From: Autumnicola lenta
GTDB taxonomy: Bacteria; Bacteroidota; Bacteroidia; Flavobacteriales; Flavobacteriaceae
Direction: 5' to 3'
Assembly (NCBI RefSeq): GCF_031846515.1
Contig: NZ_JAVRHO010000005.1
Coordinates: 140,647 to 204,646, forward strand
DNA: 64,000 nucleotides
Part shown: piece by piece, positions 25,191 to 33,587 of the stretch
Numbering within the stretch: position 1 is the first letter of the stretch
Layout of the letters: each line of letters starts with the position of its first letter
The notes under the pieces: model-generated
What the model saw: only the letters and a program-made list of their open reading frames with translations
Told to the model about the DNA's origin: nothing
Database searches by the model: none
Position numbers and translations under genes: made by a program

Positions 25191-25895
25191 ATGAAAAAAC
25201 GACTGTTTTCTACATTTATCCTACTGCTAATCGGTTTTAACCTTTTTGCACAAAAAGAAGAATATAAGGAACTTATGAGTCAGGATTGGGCGAATTTAAA
25301 AAAGTATCGGGACGCCAATAAGAGCATTATCGAAAATGGCAATTATCCCCAGGTAGTTTTTATGGGGAATTCCATTACCGAAGGTTGGGTAAGAATGCAT
25401 CCGGATTTCTTTTCTGATAACAACTTCGTCGGAAGGGGAATTAGCGGGCAAACCACTCCGCAAATGCTTATCCGTTTTATGCCAGATGTTGTGGAACTTA
25501 AGCCAAAAGCGGTCGTTATCCTCGCCGGAACTAATGATATAGCCGGCAATACAGGATTTTCTTCAGTAAAAATGATTACAGACAACATAAAAGCCATGGC
25601 CCAGCTCGCCGAAGCCAACGGAATAAAAGTAATCCTGAGTTCTATCCTTCCCGTGTATGATTATCCCTGGCGCCCGGGTCTCGAACCGGTATCGAAAATT
25701 GCCAAAATTAACGAGTGGCTCGAAAATTACGCCCGGCAAAACGGACACGTTTATCTGGACTATTTCTCTGCACTAAAGAACGAAAAAGAAGGCATGAAAG
25801 TGGAATATGCTGAAGATGGCGTCCATCCCACAAGTGCCGGTTACGATGTGATGGAACCTCTGGCAAAAGAAGCAATTCAAAAAGCACTAAAATAG
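25191..25895 (+). CDS. Secreted SGNH/GDSL hydrolase
   Basis: A 234-residue protein with a signal peptide (hydrophobic 6-18, cut near LFAQ). The SGNH blocks are in order: FMGNSITEGW (block I Ser), GRGISGQT (block II Gly), LAGTNDIAGN (block III Asn) and the late DGVHPTSAGY (block V Asp and His). Such enzymes are acetyl or acyl esterases acting on sugars or lipids in the periplasm. Context does not fix the substrate. It follows the OYE gene on the same strand. Confidence 0.9.
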   Translation: MKKRLFSTFILLLIGFNLFAQKEEYKELMSQDWANLKKYRDANKSIIENGNYPQVVFMGNSITEGWVRMHPDFFSDNNFVGRGISGQTTPQMLIRFMPDVVELKPKAVVILAGTNDIAGNTGFSSVKMITDNIKAMAQLAEANGIKVILSSILPVYDYPWRPGLEPVSKIAKINEWLENYARQNGHVYLDYFSALKNEKEGMKVEYAEDGVHPTSAGYDVMEPLAKEAIQKALK

Positions 25896-25994
25896 ACAGA
25901 AGCTCCCCAAGGATCATTTTCGGCACGAAATCTGAAGGAAATAATCCTGAAAACGGCTATCTTGCCGCACCCAAACCACAAATTAATTTTATTT

Positions 25995-27008
25995 ATGAAA
26001 AAAATATTTTTTCTGGCGCTTACAGTTAACTTTCTTGCCTGCGGTACGCAACCCAGGAATGTGGAAAACGTAAACCCCATAGAATATGCAAACACAATAA
26101 CTGCTGAAGAGTTAAAAGAACATCTTTACACCTTCGCCAGCGACGACTTTGAAGGCCGTGAAACCGGTGAACCGGGACAGAAAAAAGCTGCCGAATATCT
26201 TAAAAATGAGTATCAGAAACTGAATATTCCAGCACCAATGGGAGACGATGATTACTACCAGGAAGTGCCTTCCAGCGTCTTTCGTGGTGATATTAAAGAT
26301 TCCGAAAACGTAGTTGCTTATTTCAAAGGCAGTGAAAAATCTGATGAGCTTTTGGTAATTTCTTCACATTATGACCATGTGGGAATGGATGACGAAGGAA
26401 ATGTTTTTAATGGTGCCGACGACGATGGATCCGGGACAGTGGGTATTCTTGAAATTGCAGAAGCTTTTGCTAAAGCCAAAGAAGACGGCTACACTCCAAA
26501 ACGATCTATTCTTTTTCTGAATGTAACCGGTGAAGAAAAAGGGCTGGTAGGATCAAAATTTTATACAGATAATCCAATTTATCCTTTAGAAAACACTGTT
26601 GCTAACCTTAACATAGATATGATTGGGAGAATAGATCCTGAACATAAAGGAAATGACAATTATGTTTATCTTATTGGCAGCGATAAACTCAGCACAGATC
26701 TGCATAAGCTAAGTGAAGAGGTTAACGAAAAATATATGAACCTTGATCTGGATTATACTTATAATGACGAGAATGATCCTAACCGTTTCTATTACAGAAG
26801 TGACCACTATAACTTTGCAAAAAACAATATTCCGATTATTTTCTATTTTAACGGAGTTCACGAAGATTACCATAAAATTACCGATACTCCAGACAAAATT
26901 GAGTATGATGTCCTGGCAAAACGAGCAAAACTCGTCTTCCTTACCGCATGGGAAATTGCAAACCGTGATGAAAGGTTAGTAGTTGATAAAGCAACAGCTG
27001 CAGAATAG
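25995..27008 (+). CDS. M28 family metallopeptidase lipoprotein
   Basis: A 337-residue protein when started at 25995, where the signal MKKIFFLALTVNFLACG with a lipobox Cys begins; an upstream in-frame Met at 25962 would put 11 residues before the signal and is unlikely. The two-zinc M28 site is visible: SSHYDHVG, NGADDDGSGT, NVTGEEKGLVGS (Glu-Glu), LNIDMIGRID and a final HEDYHKITDT. These are exported aminopeptidases. It is followed by a terminator shared with pcm, which lies on the other strand. Confidence 0.9.
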   Translation: MKKIFFLALTVNFLACGTQPRNVENVNPIEYANTITAEELKEHLYTFASDDFEGRETGEPGQKKAAEYLKNEYQKLNIPAPMGDDDYYQEVPSSVFRGDIKDSENVVAYFKGSEKSDELLVISSHYDHVGMDDEGNVFNGADDDGSGTVGILEIAEAFAKAKEDGYTPKRSILFLNVTGEEKGLVGSKFYTDNPIYPLENTVANLNIDMIGRIDPEHKGNDNYVYLIGSDKLSTDLHKLSEEVNEKYMNLDLDYTYNDENDPNRFYYRSDHYNFAKNNIPIIFYFNGVHEDYHKITDTPDKIEYDVLAKRAKLVFLTAWEIANRDERLVVDKATAAE

Positions 27009-27032
27009 TAAGCTGAAATTATAGAATATTCA

Positions 27033-27059
27033 AGCCTCACAATTGTGGGGCTTTTTTTA
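27033..27059. terminator. Intrinsic terminator between the M28 peptidase and pcm
   Basis: AGCCTCAC and GTGGGGCT form an 8-bp stem (one G-T pair) around AATT, followed by TTTTTTT. It serves the plus-strand peptidase gene. Confidence 0.8.
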
Positions 27060-27138
27060 TTAAAGCTGTTTAGCGTTTGTTGTTCTTTGTTTCTATATTA
27101 TGTTAACTACGAACTATAGACCATGAACTACAAACAAT

Positions 27139-27783
27139 TTAATTCTTGTCCTCCAACAGCGGCACAAACCTGAAATCTCCATACTCCTTTTTATTAAATT
27201 CGGTATCAGATTTCCTGGTAAATAAGGTCATAACCTGTACGCCTTGCCCAATTGGGATTACCATCTTCCCTCCTACTTTCAGCTGGCCCAGCAACGTTTT
27301 TGGTAAATAGGGTGCACCTGCAGTCACGATGATTTTATCAAAAGGAGCATATTCCGGCCATCCCTTGTAACCATCCCCAAAACTCAGTTGTTTTGGACGA
27401 TATCCAATTTTCGCCAGGAAATTTTTCGTCTTCTTATAAAGCTCCCGCTGCCTTTCTATACTGTAAACTTTCGCACCGAGTTCGCACAAAACAGCAGTTT
27501 GATAACCACTTCCGGTTCCAATTTCCAAAACGGTATCAGTTCTGGAAACCTCAAGAAGTTCAGTTTGAAAGGCTACGGTATAAGGCTGGGAAATGGTTTG
27601 ATCTGCGGCTATAGGAAAGGCTTTATCCTGATAAGCATGATCTTCAAAACTACTGTCCATAAATAAATGCCTCGGAATTTTTCCAATGGCCTCCAGCACC
27701 TTTTTATCGGTAACACCTTTTCTTTTAACGGTTTCTACCAGTTGCTGTCGCTTTCCTTTATGTCTGAAGTTATCCTTTTGCAA
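27139..27783 (-). CDS. pcm: Protein-L-isoaspartate O-methyltransferase
   Basis: A 214-residue SAM-dependent methyltransferase of normal Pcm length. Marks: QTISQPYTVAFQTELL, the SAM loop VLEIGTGSGYQTAVL, VYSIERQREL, FDKIIVTAGAPYLP and KVGGKMVIPIGQG. It methylates isoaspartyl residues in aged proteins so they can be repaired. It stands alone on the minus strand, convergent with the M28 gene and divergent from the oxidoreductase at 28010. Confidence 0.93.
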   Translation of the reverse strand: MQKDNFRHKGKRQQLVETVKRKGVTDKKVLEAIGKIPRHLFMDSSFEDHAYQDKAFPIAADQTISQPYTVAFQTELLEVSRTDTVLEIGTGSGYQTAVLCELGAKVYSIERQRELYKKTKNFLAKIGYRPKQLSFGDGYKGWPEYAPFDKIIVTAGAPYLPKTLLGQLKVGGKMVIPIGQGVQVMTLFTRKSDTEFNKKEYGDFRFVPLLEDKN

Positions 27784-27890
27784 AATTTAAATGTTTTGAA
27801 GTATAAAATTAGGCAAATATCGGCATTGAATACAAACAAATTACCCAGGGATTATAACAGAATCTTTTAAAATATTTATTCTCAAAATAC

Positions 27891-27898
27891 TATTTTTG
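27891..27898 (+). promoter_or_regulatory. -7 element upstream of the oxidoreductase gene
   Basis: TATTTTTG matches TAnnTTTG. A clear TTTG upstream element is missing. Transcription from here would begin at the left end of the 98-bp hairpin repeat, making that repeat most of the 5' leader. Confidence 0.4.
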
Positions 27899-27900
27899 CG

Positions 27901-27998
27901 GTAAACTGCTTCAAGGTAAGCCCACGAAGCATCAAGAAGAAATAATTTTCAATTTCGAGCCAAACCTCGGAGAATTAAAATCTCGATTATCGAGTAAA
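27901..27998 (+). repeat. 98-bp three-hairpin repeat, copy B
   Basis: Near-identical to the reverse complement of copy A (14413-14510). It ends 11 bp before the ATG of the oxidoreductase gene. The palindrome CTCGATTATCGAG is intact at 27982-27994; the other two hairpins are less perfect than in copy A. Confidence 0.85.
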
Positions 27999-28009
27999 TC
28001 CTGAAAACT

Positions 28010-28969
28010 ATGCTAAAAGTAGGCGTTCTGGGTGCCGGCCACCTGGGAAAAATTCATTTAAAACTTCTCAACCAATCCGAAAAATTTGATCTAATAGGCT
28101 TCTATGATGCCAATGAAGAAAATGCCTCTAAAATTGAAGAGGAATTCGGTTATAAAAAGTTTAGCAGCCTGGATGATTTAATTAAATCCGTTGAAGTTGT
28201 AGACGTGGTCACCCCTACCCTTTCTCATTTTGAAGTTGCGAAAAAGGTGATCTCCGCAGGGAAGCATCTTTTTATTGAAAAACCTATTACCAATACTTTT
28301 GAAGAAGCTCAGGAACTTATAAAATTGGCTAAAAAATACAACGTAAAAGGCCAGGTAGGCCATGTGGAGCGTTTTAATCCTGCTTTTCAGGCTGTGGTTT
28401 CCCGCATTGAAAACCCAATGTTTATCGAAGCGCACCGCCTTGCAGAATTTAATCCGCGCGGGACAGATGTTCCGGTGGTGCTGGATTTAATGATCCACGA
28501 TATTGATGCTATTTTGAGCGTGGTAAAATCTGAAGTTAAAAATATCAGCGCAAGCGGAGTTTCAGTAATTAGTGACACTCCAGATATCGCGAATGCCCGT
28601 ATAGAATTTGAAAATGGCTGTGTGGCGAATTTGACAGCGAGCAGAATTTCACTGAAAAACATGCGAAAATCCAGATTTTTTCAGCGGGACGCTTATATCT
28701 CTGTAGACTTTCTGGAGAAGAAATGTGAGGTTGTAAAAATGAAAGATGTTCCGGAAAATCCCGATGATTATGCTATGATCCTTCAAAATGCTGAAGGAGT
28801 CAAAAAACAGATTTATTTTGATAACCCCTCTGTTTCTCCAAATAACGCCATTTTACAGGAACTGGAAACTTTTGCAGACGCGATAAATAATAATACAGAA
28901 CCTATAGTAACACTGGAACAGGGCGCAAGGGCTTTAAAAGTGGCTAATCAGGTGATAGCAAATTTCTAG
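28010..28969 (+). CDS. Gfo/Idh/MocA family oxidoreductase
   Basis: A 319-residue NAD(P)-dependent dehydrogenase. The N-terminal Rossmann fold opens with VGVLGAGHLGKIHLKLL, followed by the conserved IEKPITNTFEEA near residue 90. The C-terminal alpha/beta domain follows (MIHDIDAILSVVKSEVKNISASG). The family oxidises or reduces sugars, inositols and related alcohols; which one is unknown here. No signal peptide is present. It lies upstream of the hydroxyacyl-CoA dehydrogenase gene on the same strand with a repeat-rich 163-bp gap. Confidence 0.9.
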   Translation: MLKVGVLGAGHLGKIHLKLLNQSEKFDLIGFYDANEENASKIEEEFGYKKFSSLDDLIKSVEVVDVVTPTLSHFEVAKKVISAGKHLFIEKPITNTFEEAQELIKLAKKYNVKGQVGHVERFNPAFQAVVSRIENPMFIEAHRLAEFNPRGTDVPVVLDLMIHDIDAILSVVKSEVKNISASGVSVISDTPDIANARIEFENGCVANLTASRISLKNMRKSRFFQRDAYISVDFLEKKCEVVKMKDVPENPDDYAMILQNAEGVKKQIYFDNPSVSPNNAILQELETFADAINNNTEPIVTLEQGARALKVANQVIANF

Positions 28970-29046
28970 CAGTTCGTGGTTTGGAGTTCGGAGTTTTGGA
29001 GTACGAAGTTCATGTTCAAAAACAGGTTATGAATACAAATACTCTT

Positions 29047-29083
29047 CTCCTTTTAAGGAGGGGTGGCCGTAGGTCGGGGTGGT
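29047..29083 (+). repeat. CTCCTTTTAAGGAG hairpin element with a GGTGGCCG tail
   Basis: A perfect 14-bp palindrome (29047-29060) followed by GGGTGGCCGTAGGTCGGGG. The same design recurs at 30215-30262, so it is a dispersed hairpin element. Confidence 0.65.
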
Positions 29084-29132
29084 TTTTTACCTGTTATTAA
29101 AAATACTAAATTCGGAATTTAAAATACTTAAA

Positions 29133-30023
29133 ATGAAAAACATAGCAGTTATAGGTGCAGGGACAATGGGCAACGGAATTGCTCATACTTTTGCACAATT
29201 TGGATATAAAGTTCAGTTAATAGATGTTTCCAAAGAAAACCTTCAGCGGGGAATGGATACTATTAACAAAAACCTGGACAGAATGGTGGCGAAGGAAAAA
29301 ATTTCCGAGGCACAAAAAGAGGAAACGCTTAGCAATATAACTCAGCAAATTGACCTTCCTACAGGAGTAAAAAATGTAGATTTAGTAGTAGAAGCAGCGA
29401 CAGAAAATCAGGAACTGAAACTGAAAATTTTCAAACAACTAGATGGTATTTGTTCAAAGGATACCATTTTGGCATCGAACACCTCCTCCATTTCCATTAC
29501 GCAAATTGCTTCCGTGGTTTCTAATCCGGAAAGGGTAATTGGGATGCACTTTATGAACCCGGTGCCGGTGATGAAACTGGTAGAAATTATCCGCGGCTAT
29601 AATACCAGCGATAACATCACCCAACGAGTAATGGAACTGTCTGAAAAGCTGAACAAAGTTCCTGTGGAAGTGAACGATTATCCCGGTTTTGTTGCAAACA
29701 GAATTTTGATGCCCATGATTAATGAAGCTATTGAAACACTTTACAATAGGGTCGCCGGAGTTTACGAAATCGATACGGTTATGAAACTGGGAATGGCGCA
29801 CCCAATGGGTCCGCTTCAGTTAGCAGATTTCATCGGGCTCGACGTATGTTTGTCTATTCTTGAAGTGATGCATGATGGTTTTAAAAATCCGAAGTACGCT
29901 CCTTGTCCGTTGTTGGTGAATATGGTGAGAGCAGGAAAATTTGGCGTGAAGTCCGGAGAAGGTTTTTATGACTATTCAGAAAATAAAAAAGCCGAAAAAG
30001 TTTCGCCGCAGTTCAGTTCTTAA
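29133..30023 (+). CDS. 3-hydroxybutyryl-CoA dehydrogenase
   Basis: A 296-residue protein when started at 29133, where MKNIAVIGAGTMGNGIAHTF opens the NAD-binding fold; an upstream in-frame start at 29079 adds 18 residues without family similarity. Marks: LVVEAATENQELK, ASNTSSISITQIAS, GMHFMNPVPVMKLVEII (catalytic His), and VNDYPGFVANRILMPMINEA with the C-terminal helical domain. It interconverts 3-hydroxyacyl-CoA and acetoacetyl-CoA in fatty acid or butyrate-type metabolism. Confidence 0.93.
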   Translation: MKNIAVIGAGTMGNGIAHTFAQFGYKVQLIDVSKENLQRGMDTINKNLDRMVAKEKISEAQKEETLSNITQQIDLPTGVKNVDLVVEAATENQELKLKIFKQLDGICSKDTILASNTSSISITQIASVVSNPERVIGMHFMNPVPVMKLVEIIRGYNTSDNITQRVMELSEKLNKVPVEVNDYPGFVANRILMPMINEAIETLYNRVAGVYEIDTVMKLGMAHPMGPLQLADFIGLDVCLSILEVMHDGFKNPKYAPCPLLVNMVRAGKFGVKSGEGFYDYSENKKAEKVSPQFSS

Positions 30024-30038
30024 TGACGGTCCGAAAAT

Positions 30039-30054
30039 GGCAATTTTCGATATT
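30039..30054 (+). repeat. Dispersed 16-bp motif, copy 8
   Basis: GGCAATTTTCGATATT, three changes from the common form, preceded by GAAAAT. It lies 15 bp after the stop of the hydroxyacyl-CoA dehydrogenase gene. Confidence 0.55.
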
Positions 30055-30085
30055 CTGTTTAAGGTCAGTATTAGTATGGAATCAG

Positions 30086-30114
30086 ACCTCACAGGTTTTG
30101 AAAACCTGTGAGGT
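30086..30114. repeat. Perfect inverted repeat with 14-bp arms
   Basis: ACCTCACAGGTTTT (30086-30099) and AAAACCTGTGAGGT (30101-30114) around a single G. Similar CCTCACAGGTTTT hairpins are, from memory, widely scattered in Bacteroidota genomes. There is no T-run after it, so it is not a standard terminator. Confidence 0.8.
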
Positions 30115-30141
30115 ATCCCTTAAAGAAGACAGTCCAAAAAT

Positions 30142-30157
30142 GGCAATTATCGACCTC
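30142..30157 (+). repeat. Dispersed 16-bp motif, copy 9
   Basis: GGCAATTATCGACCTC preceded by CCAAAAAT; one change from the common form. Confidence 0.7.
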
Positions 30158-30214
30158 CTGTCTAAAGAACATAATGCCGCAGGCATGGAAGAATATTTCC
30201 CCTCGAAAAACAGC

Positions 30215-30262
30215 ACCTCCCCTTTTTTTAAGGGGAGGTGGCCGAAGGTCGGAGGGGTCTTT
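30215..30262 (+). repeat. ACCTCCCCTT/AAGGGGAGGT hairpin element
   Basis: Arms ACCTCCCCTT and AAGGGGAGGT (30215-30239) followed by GGCCGAAGGTCGGAGGGGTC, parallel to the element at 29047. It is 43 bp before the DUF1015 start. Confidence 0.65.
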
Positions 30263-30304
30263 TTCACTTTTAACTCATTAACTTTTTAACTTTACACACA
30301 AATC

Positions 30305-31540
30305 TTGGCAGAAATCCTTCCTTTTAAAGCAGTGCGACCGGCAAAAGCTAAAGCAGGACTTGTTGTTTCCCGCTCTTATCAGGATTATAGCAAAGCAGAA
30401 ATTGCAGCTCAGCTGAAAAACAATCCCTATTCATTTTTGCACATTATTAATCCCGAATATAGCCTTCAGGAGGAAAACGTGGGTGAAAGTCGGTTTAAAA
30501 TGATTAGAGATCGCTATTTGCAGTACAAGGAAGAGGGTACGTTTATCACAGACGAAGAACCATTTTACTATGTTTATAAAATTGAAACCCCGCAGAATAG
30601 CTGCTGCGGAATTATAGCTGCCGCCAGTGCCCGGGATTATGAGAAAAACATCATTAAAAGGCACGAAGATACCATAGTTCACCGCGAAATACTTTTTAAA
30701 GAATATCTGAAAACAGCTGGCTTTAACGCCGAACCTGTTTTACTTACTTTCCCGGAAAACAGGAGGATTGACAACCTGATTTCAGAAACTATAAACACCA
30801 CTGCGGAATATAATTTTACCACCGGCGATGGTGAAACACATCATTTGTGGAAGATTTCAAATCCTGAGGTAGCTGAAAGTCTAAGGTCAGAATTTGCAAA
30901 TATCGGCAGCCTGTACATTGCCGACGGACATCACCGGTGCGCCTCCTCTGCCCTGTTTGCCAAGGAGAGTCAAATAAATAACCCGAATCATACCGGTAAA
31001 GAACCGTACAATTATTTTTTGAGTTACATTATTTCAGAAAGTAGTTTGAAAATTAAAGGCTTCAGCAGACTTGTATCCGATCTTAATTCCCATTCTAAAG
31101 AAGAATTTCTTGTTCTTTTGAAGAAAAACTTCAGTATAGAAAATTCCGAAAAAAAAGATCTCGTACCAACAGAAAAACATCAATTCAGCATGTATCTGGA
31201 TGGCAGGTTCTATTCTCTTCAGCTAAAGAAAACCGGGTACAGCCTGGACGATTCCCGCAGCAACCTGGATGCTGTAATTCTGGATGAACATATCCTGAAA
31301 CCGATTCTTGGTATTCACGATCTGAGAAATGACAAAAGGATTGCTTATTTCCCCGAAAGGGACAATAATGTGGAAATTAAGCGGCAGGTGGACAGCAGAA
31401 AATTTGCCGTTGGCTTTGCAATGCTCCCTCCAGATATTGCTGAAATAAAACAAATTGCAGAGGAAAATTTGACGATGCCGCCAAAAAGTACTTATATTGA
31501 ACCTAAACTGCGCAGCGGTTTAACAATTTACGAGTTTTGA
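30305..31540 (+). CDS. DUF1015 family protein
   Basis: A 411-residue soluble protein beginning at a TTG codon (no ATG is available near the conserved start AEILPFKAVRPAKAKAG). Family marks: NPYSFLHIINPE, a central HEDTIVHREILFKEY, SLYIADGHHRCASSALFAKE and DLRNDKRIAYFPERDN. The family is often annotated as SerB-cofactor-like. Some members near serA/serC have been tied to serine metabolism, but its reaction is unproven. It is followed directly by the YggS gene. Confidence 0.88.
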   Translation: MAEILPFKAVRPAKAKAGLVVSRSYQDYSKAEIAAQLKNNPYSFLHIINPEYSLQEENVGESRFKMIRDRYLQYKEEGTFITDEEPFYYVYKIETPQNSCCGIIAAASARDYEKNIIKRHEDTIVHREILFKEYLKTAGFNAEPVLLTFPENRRIDNLISETINTTAEYNFTTGDGETHHLWKISNPEVAESLRSEFANIGSLYIADGHHRCASSALFAKESQINNPNHTGKEPYNYFLSYIISESSLKIKGFSRLVSDLNSHSKEEFLVLLKKNFSIENSEKKDLVPTEKHQFSMYLDGRFYSLQLKKTGYSLDDSRSNLDAVILDEHILKPILGIHDLRNDKRIAYFPERDNNVEIKRQVDSRKFAVGFAMLPPDIAEIKQIAEENLTMPPKSTYIEPKLRSGLTIYEF

Positions 31541-31542
31541 TT

Positions 31543-32202
31543 ATGAATATCTCTAAGAATATAAAGAAATATAAAGACGAATTACCCGAAAATATTAAGC
31601 TGGTAGCTATTTCCAAAACCAAGCCAAACGAAGATCTTCTGGAAGCTTATGAAGCCGGCCAACGGATTTTTGGCGAGAATAAAATCCAGGAAATGACCGA
31701 TAAATGGGAAAGCCTGCCCAAAGATATCGAATGGCATATGGTTGGTCATGTACAGCGTAATAAAGTAAAATATATGGCGCCGTTTGTTGGCCTGATTCAT
31801 GCTGTAGATAGTTTGAAGTTATTGAAGGAAATTAACAAAAGGGCGAAAAACGAAGAGCGCGTTATAAAATGCCTTCTTCAGATAAAAATTGCCGAAGAAG
31901 ATTCCAAATTCGGAATTTCAAAAGAAGAGGCGGAAGAGATCCTAAATTCCGAAGCCTATAACAAAATGGAAAATACTGAAGTAGTCGGTCTTATGGGAAT
32001 GGCTACTTTTACTGAAGATGAAAATCAGGTAAAATCAGAATTTCTGAAATTAAAAGCTATTTTTGACGACTTTAAAGAAAAGTATCCTTCAATGAAAGAA
32101 CTTTCCATGGGAATGAGCGGCGATTATAAGATCGCGGTAGAATGCGGGTCTACAATGGTAAGGATTGGAAGCAGTATTTTTGGGGAACGAAATTATAACT
32201 AA
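31543..32202 (+). CDS. YggS family pyridoxal phosphate homeostasis protein
   Basis: A 219-residue PLP-binding barrel protein. Marks: LVAISKTKPNEDLLEAYEAG, where the Lys is the likely PLP anchor, RIFGENKIQEM, WHMVGHVQRNKVKYM, MGMATFTEDENQVKSEF and LSMGMSGDYKIAVECGSTMVR. It buffers PLP and affects amino acid balance. ATG 31543 is chosen; a TTG at 31537 overlapping the DUF1015 stop is possible. Gene order suggests coupling with DUF1015. Confidence 0.93.
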   Translation: MNISKNIKKYKDELPENIKLVAISKTKPNEDLLEAYEAGQRIFGENKIQEMTDKWESLPKDIEWHMVGHVQRNKVKYMAPFVGLIHAVDSLKLLKEINKRAKNEERVIKCLLQIKIAEEDSKFGISKEEAEEILNSEAYNKMENTEVVGLMGMATFTEDENQVKSEFLKLKAIFDDFKEKYPSMKELSMGMSGDYKIAVECGSTMVRIGSSIFGERNYN

Positions 32203-32216
32203 ACGAAAAGAATTTA

Positions 32217-33587
32217 TTGTACGCAGTTTTAGACATAGAAACAACAGGCGGAAAGTATAACGAAGAAGGTGTTACCGAAATCGCAGTTTACAAATTCGAT
32301 GGCCACAAAGTAGTAGACCAGTTTATTAGCCTGGTTAATCCAGAGCAGCCTATACAGCCTTTTGTAGTAAATTTAACGGGCATTAATAACGATATGCTTC
32401 GCAGTGCCCCGAAGTTTTACGAAGTAGCCAAGCGCATTGTGGAAATCACTTCAGATTGTATTCTTGTGGCGCATAATGCAAAATTCGATTACCGGATTTT
32501 AAGAACAGAATTCCGCAGGCTCGGTTTTGAATATGAGCGCAAATCACTTTGTACAGTAGAACTTTCGAAAAAACTTATTCCGGGGCTTCCCTCCTACAGC
32601 CTTGGAAAGCTGGTGAGATCTTTAGGTATTCCGCTTAGTGACAGGCATCGGGCCAGTGGAGATGCACAGGCAACAGTGAAACTTTTTAAGATGTTACTGG
32701 CTAAAGATGTAGAAAAAGACGTTCTTAAAGAGCACGTGCGGCTGGAGCCAAAGCGTAATCTGGATACAAAACTCGTTTACCTTCTGGAGGAATTACCGGC
32801 TACAACAGGTGTTTACTACCTGCACAATGAGAACGGAGAAATTATCTATATTGGTAAAAGCAAAAACATCAGGAAACGTGTAAATCAGCATTTTACAAAC
32901 GACCATCCTAAGGCGAAGGAAATTCAAAAAGAAGTTTCTTCGGTTTCTTACGAATCCTGCGCAAATGAACTTATTGCCCTGCTCAAGGAAAATCAGGAAA
33001 TTAAGCACAACAAACCGAAATATAATAAAGCCCTGAAAAAGAACATTTTCAGCCATGCCTTGTATCATCATACCGATGAAAACGGTTATATCAATTTTAA
33101 GATTGGGAGGGCAAACGGCCGTGAAAATATCACCACTTTCACCAATTTGCGGCAGGCAAAAACTTTGCTGAACAATTGGGTAGAAGAACATCAATTGTGC
33201 GAGCGGCTCTCTGGACTGGAAAATGGTACCGGAAATTGCTTTAAGTACAGTATCAAAAACTGCTGGGGAGCATGTATTGAAGAGGAAGCTGCATCTGAAT
33301 ACAATCAGCGCGCAAGGGAACTTATCAATAATTATTCTTATGAAAGCAAGAATATGATCATTATTGACCGCGGCCGTGAAGTGGATGAAAAAAGCTTCCT
33401 GTTAATTGAAGATGGTGAATTTAAAGGAATTGGATATTTTAACCTGAACCACCAGATCAATAACATTGACATTGTAAAGTCCATTATCACTCCTATGAAA
33501 AACGACCGGGACACTCAGCATATTATTCAGAACTACCTGAGGAGAAATAAGAAACTCAAGGTTGTGCATTTTTCTGAAGCTGAGTAA
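32217..33587 (+). CDS. DEDDh exonuclease fused to a GIY-YIG nuclease domain
   Basis: A 456-residue protein starting at TTG. Residues 1-165 are a DnaQ-like 3'-5' exonuclease (AVLDIETTGG, VAHNAKFDYRILRTEF, HRASGDAQATVKLF, giving the DEDDh acids). Residues about 195-275 are a GIY-YIG domain like that of UvrC (TTGVYYLHNENGEIIYIGKS, NIRKRVNQHF). The C-terminal 180 residues are not assigned. Such fusions (Cho-like or polymerase III epsilon-like) probably act in DNA repair. It follows yggS by 14 bp. Confidence 0.9.
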   Translation: MYAVLDIETTGGKYNEEGVTEIAVYKFDGHKVVDQFISLVNPEQPIQPFVVNLTGINNDMLRSAPKFYEVAKRIVEITSDCILVAHNAKFDYRILRTEFRRLGFEYERKSLCTVELSKKLIPGLPSYSLGKLVRSLGIPLSDRHRASGDAQATVKLFKMLLAKDVEKDVLKEHVRLEPKRNLDTKLVYLLEELPATTGVYYLHNENGEIIYIGKSKNIRKRVNQHFTNDHPKAKEIQKEVSSVSYESCANELIALLKENQEIKHNKPKYNKALKKNIFSHALYHHTDENGYINFKIGRANGRENITTFTNLRQAKTLLNNWVEEHQLCERLSGLENGTGNCFKYSIKNCWGACIEEEAASEYNQRARELINNYSYESKNMIIIDRGREVDEKSFLLIEDGEFKGIGYFNLNHQINNIDIVKSIITPMKNDRDTQHIIQNYLRRNKKLKVVHFSEAE

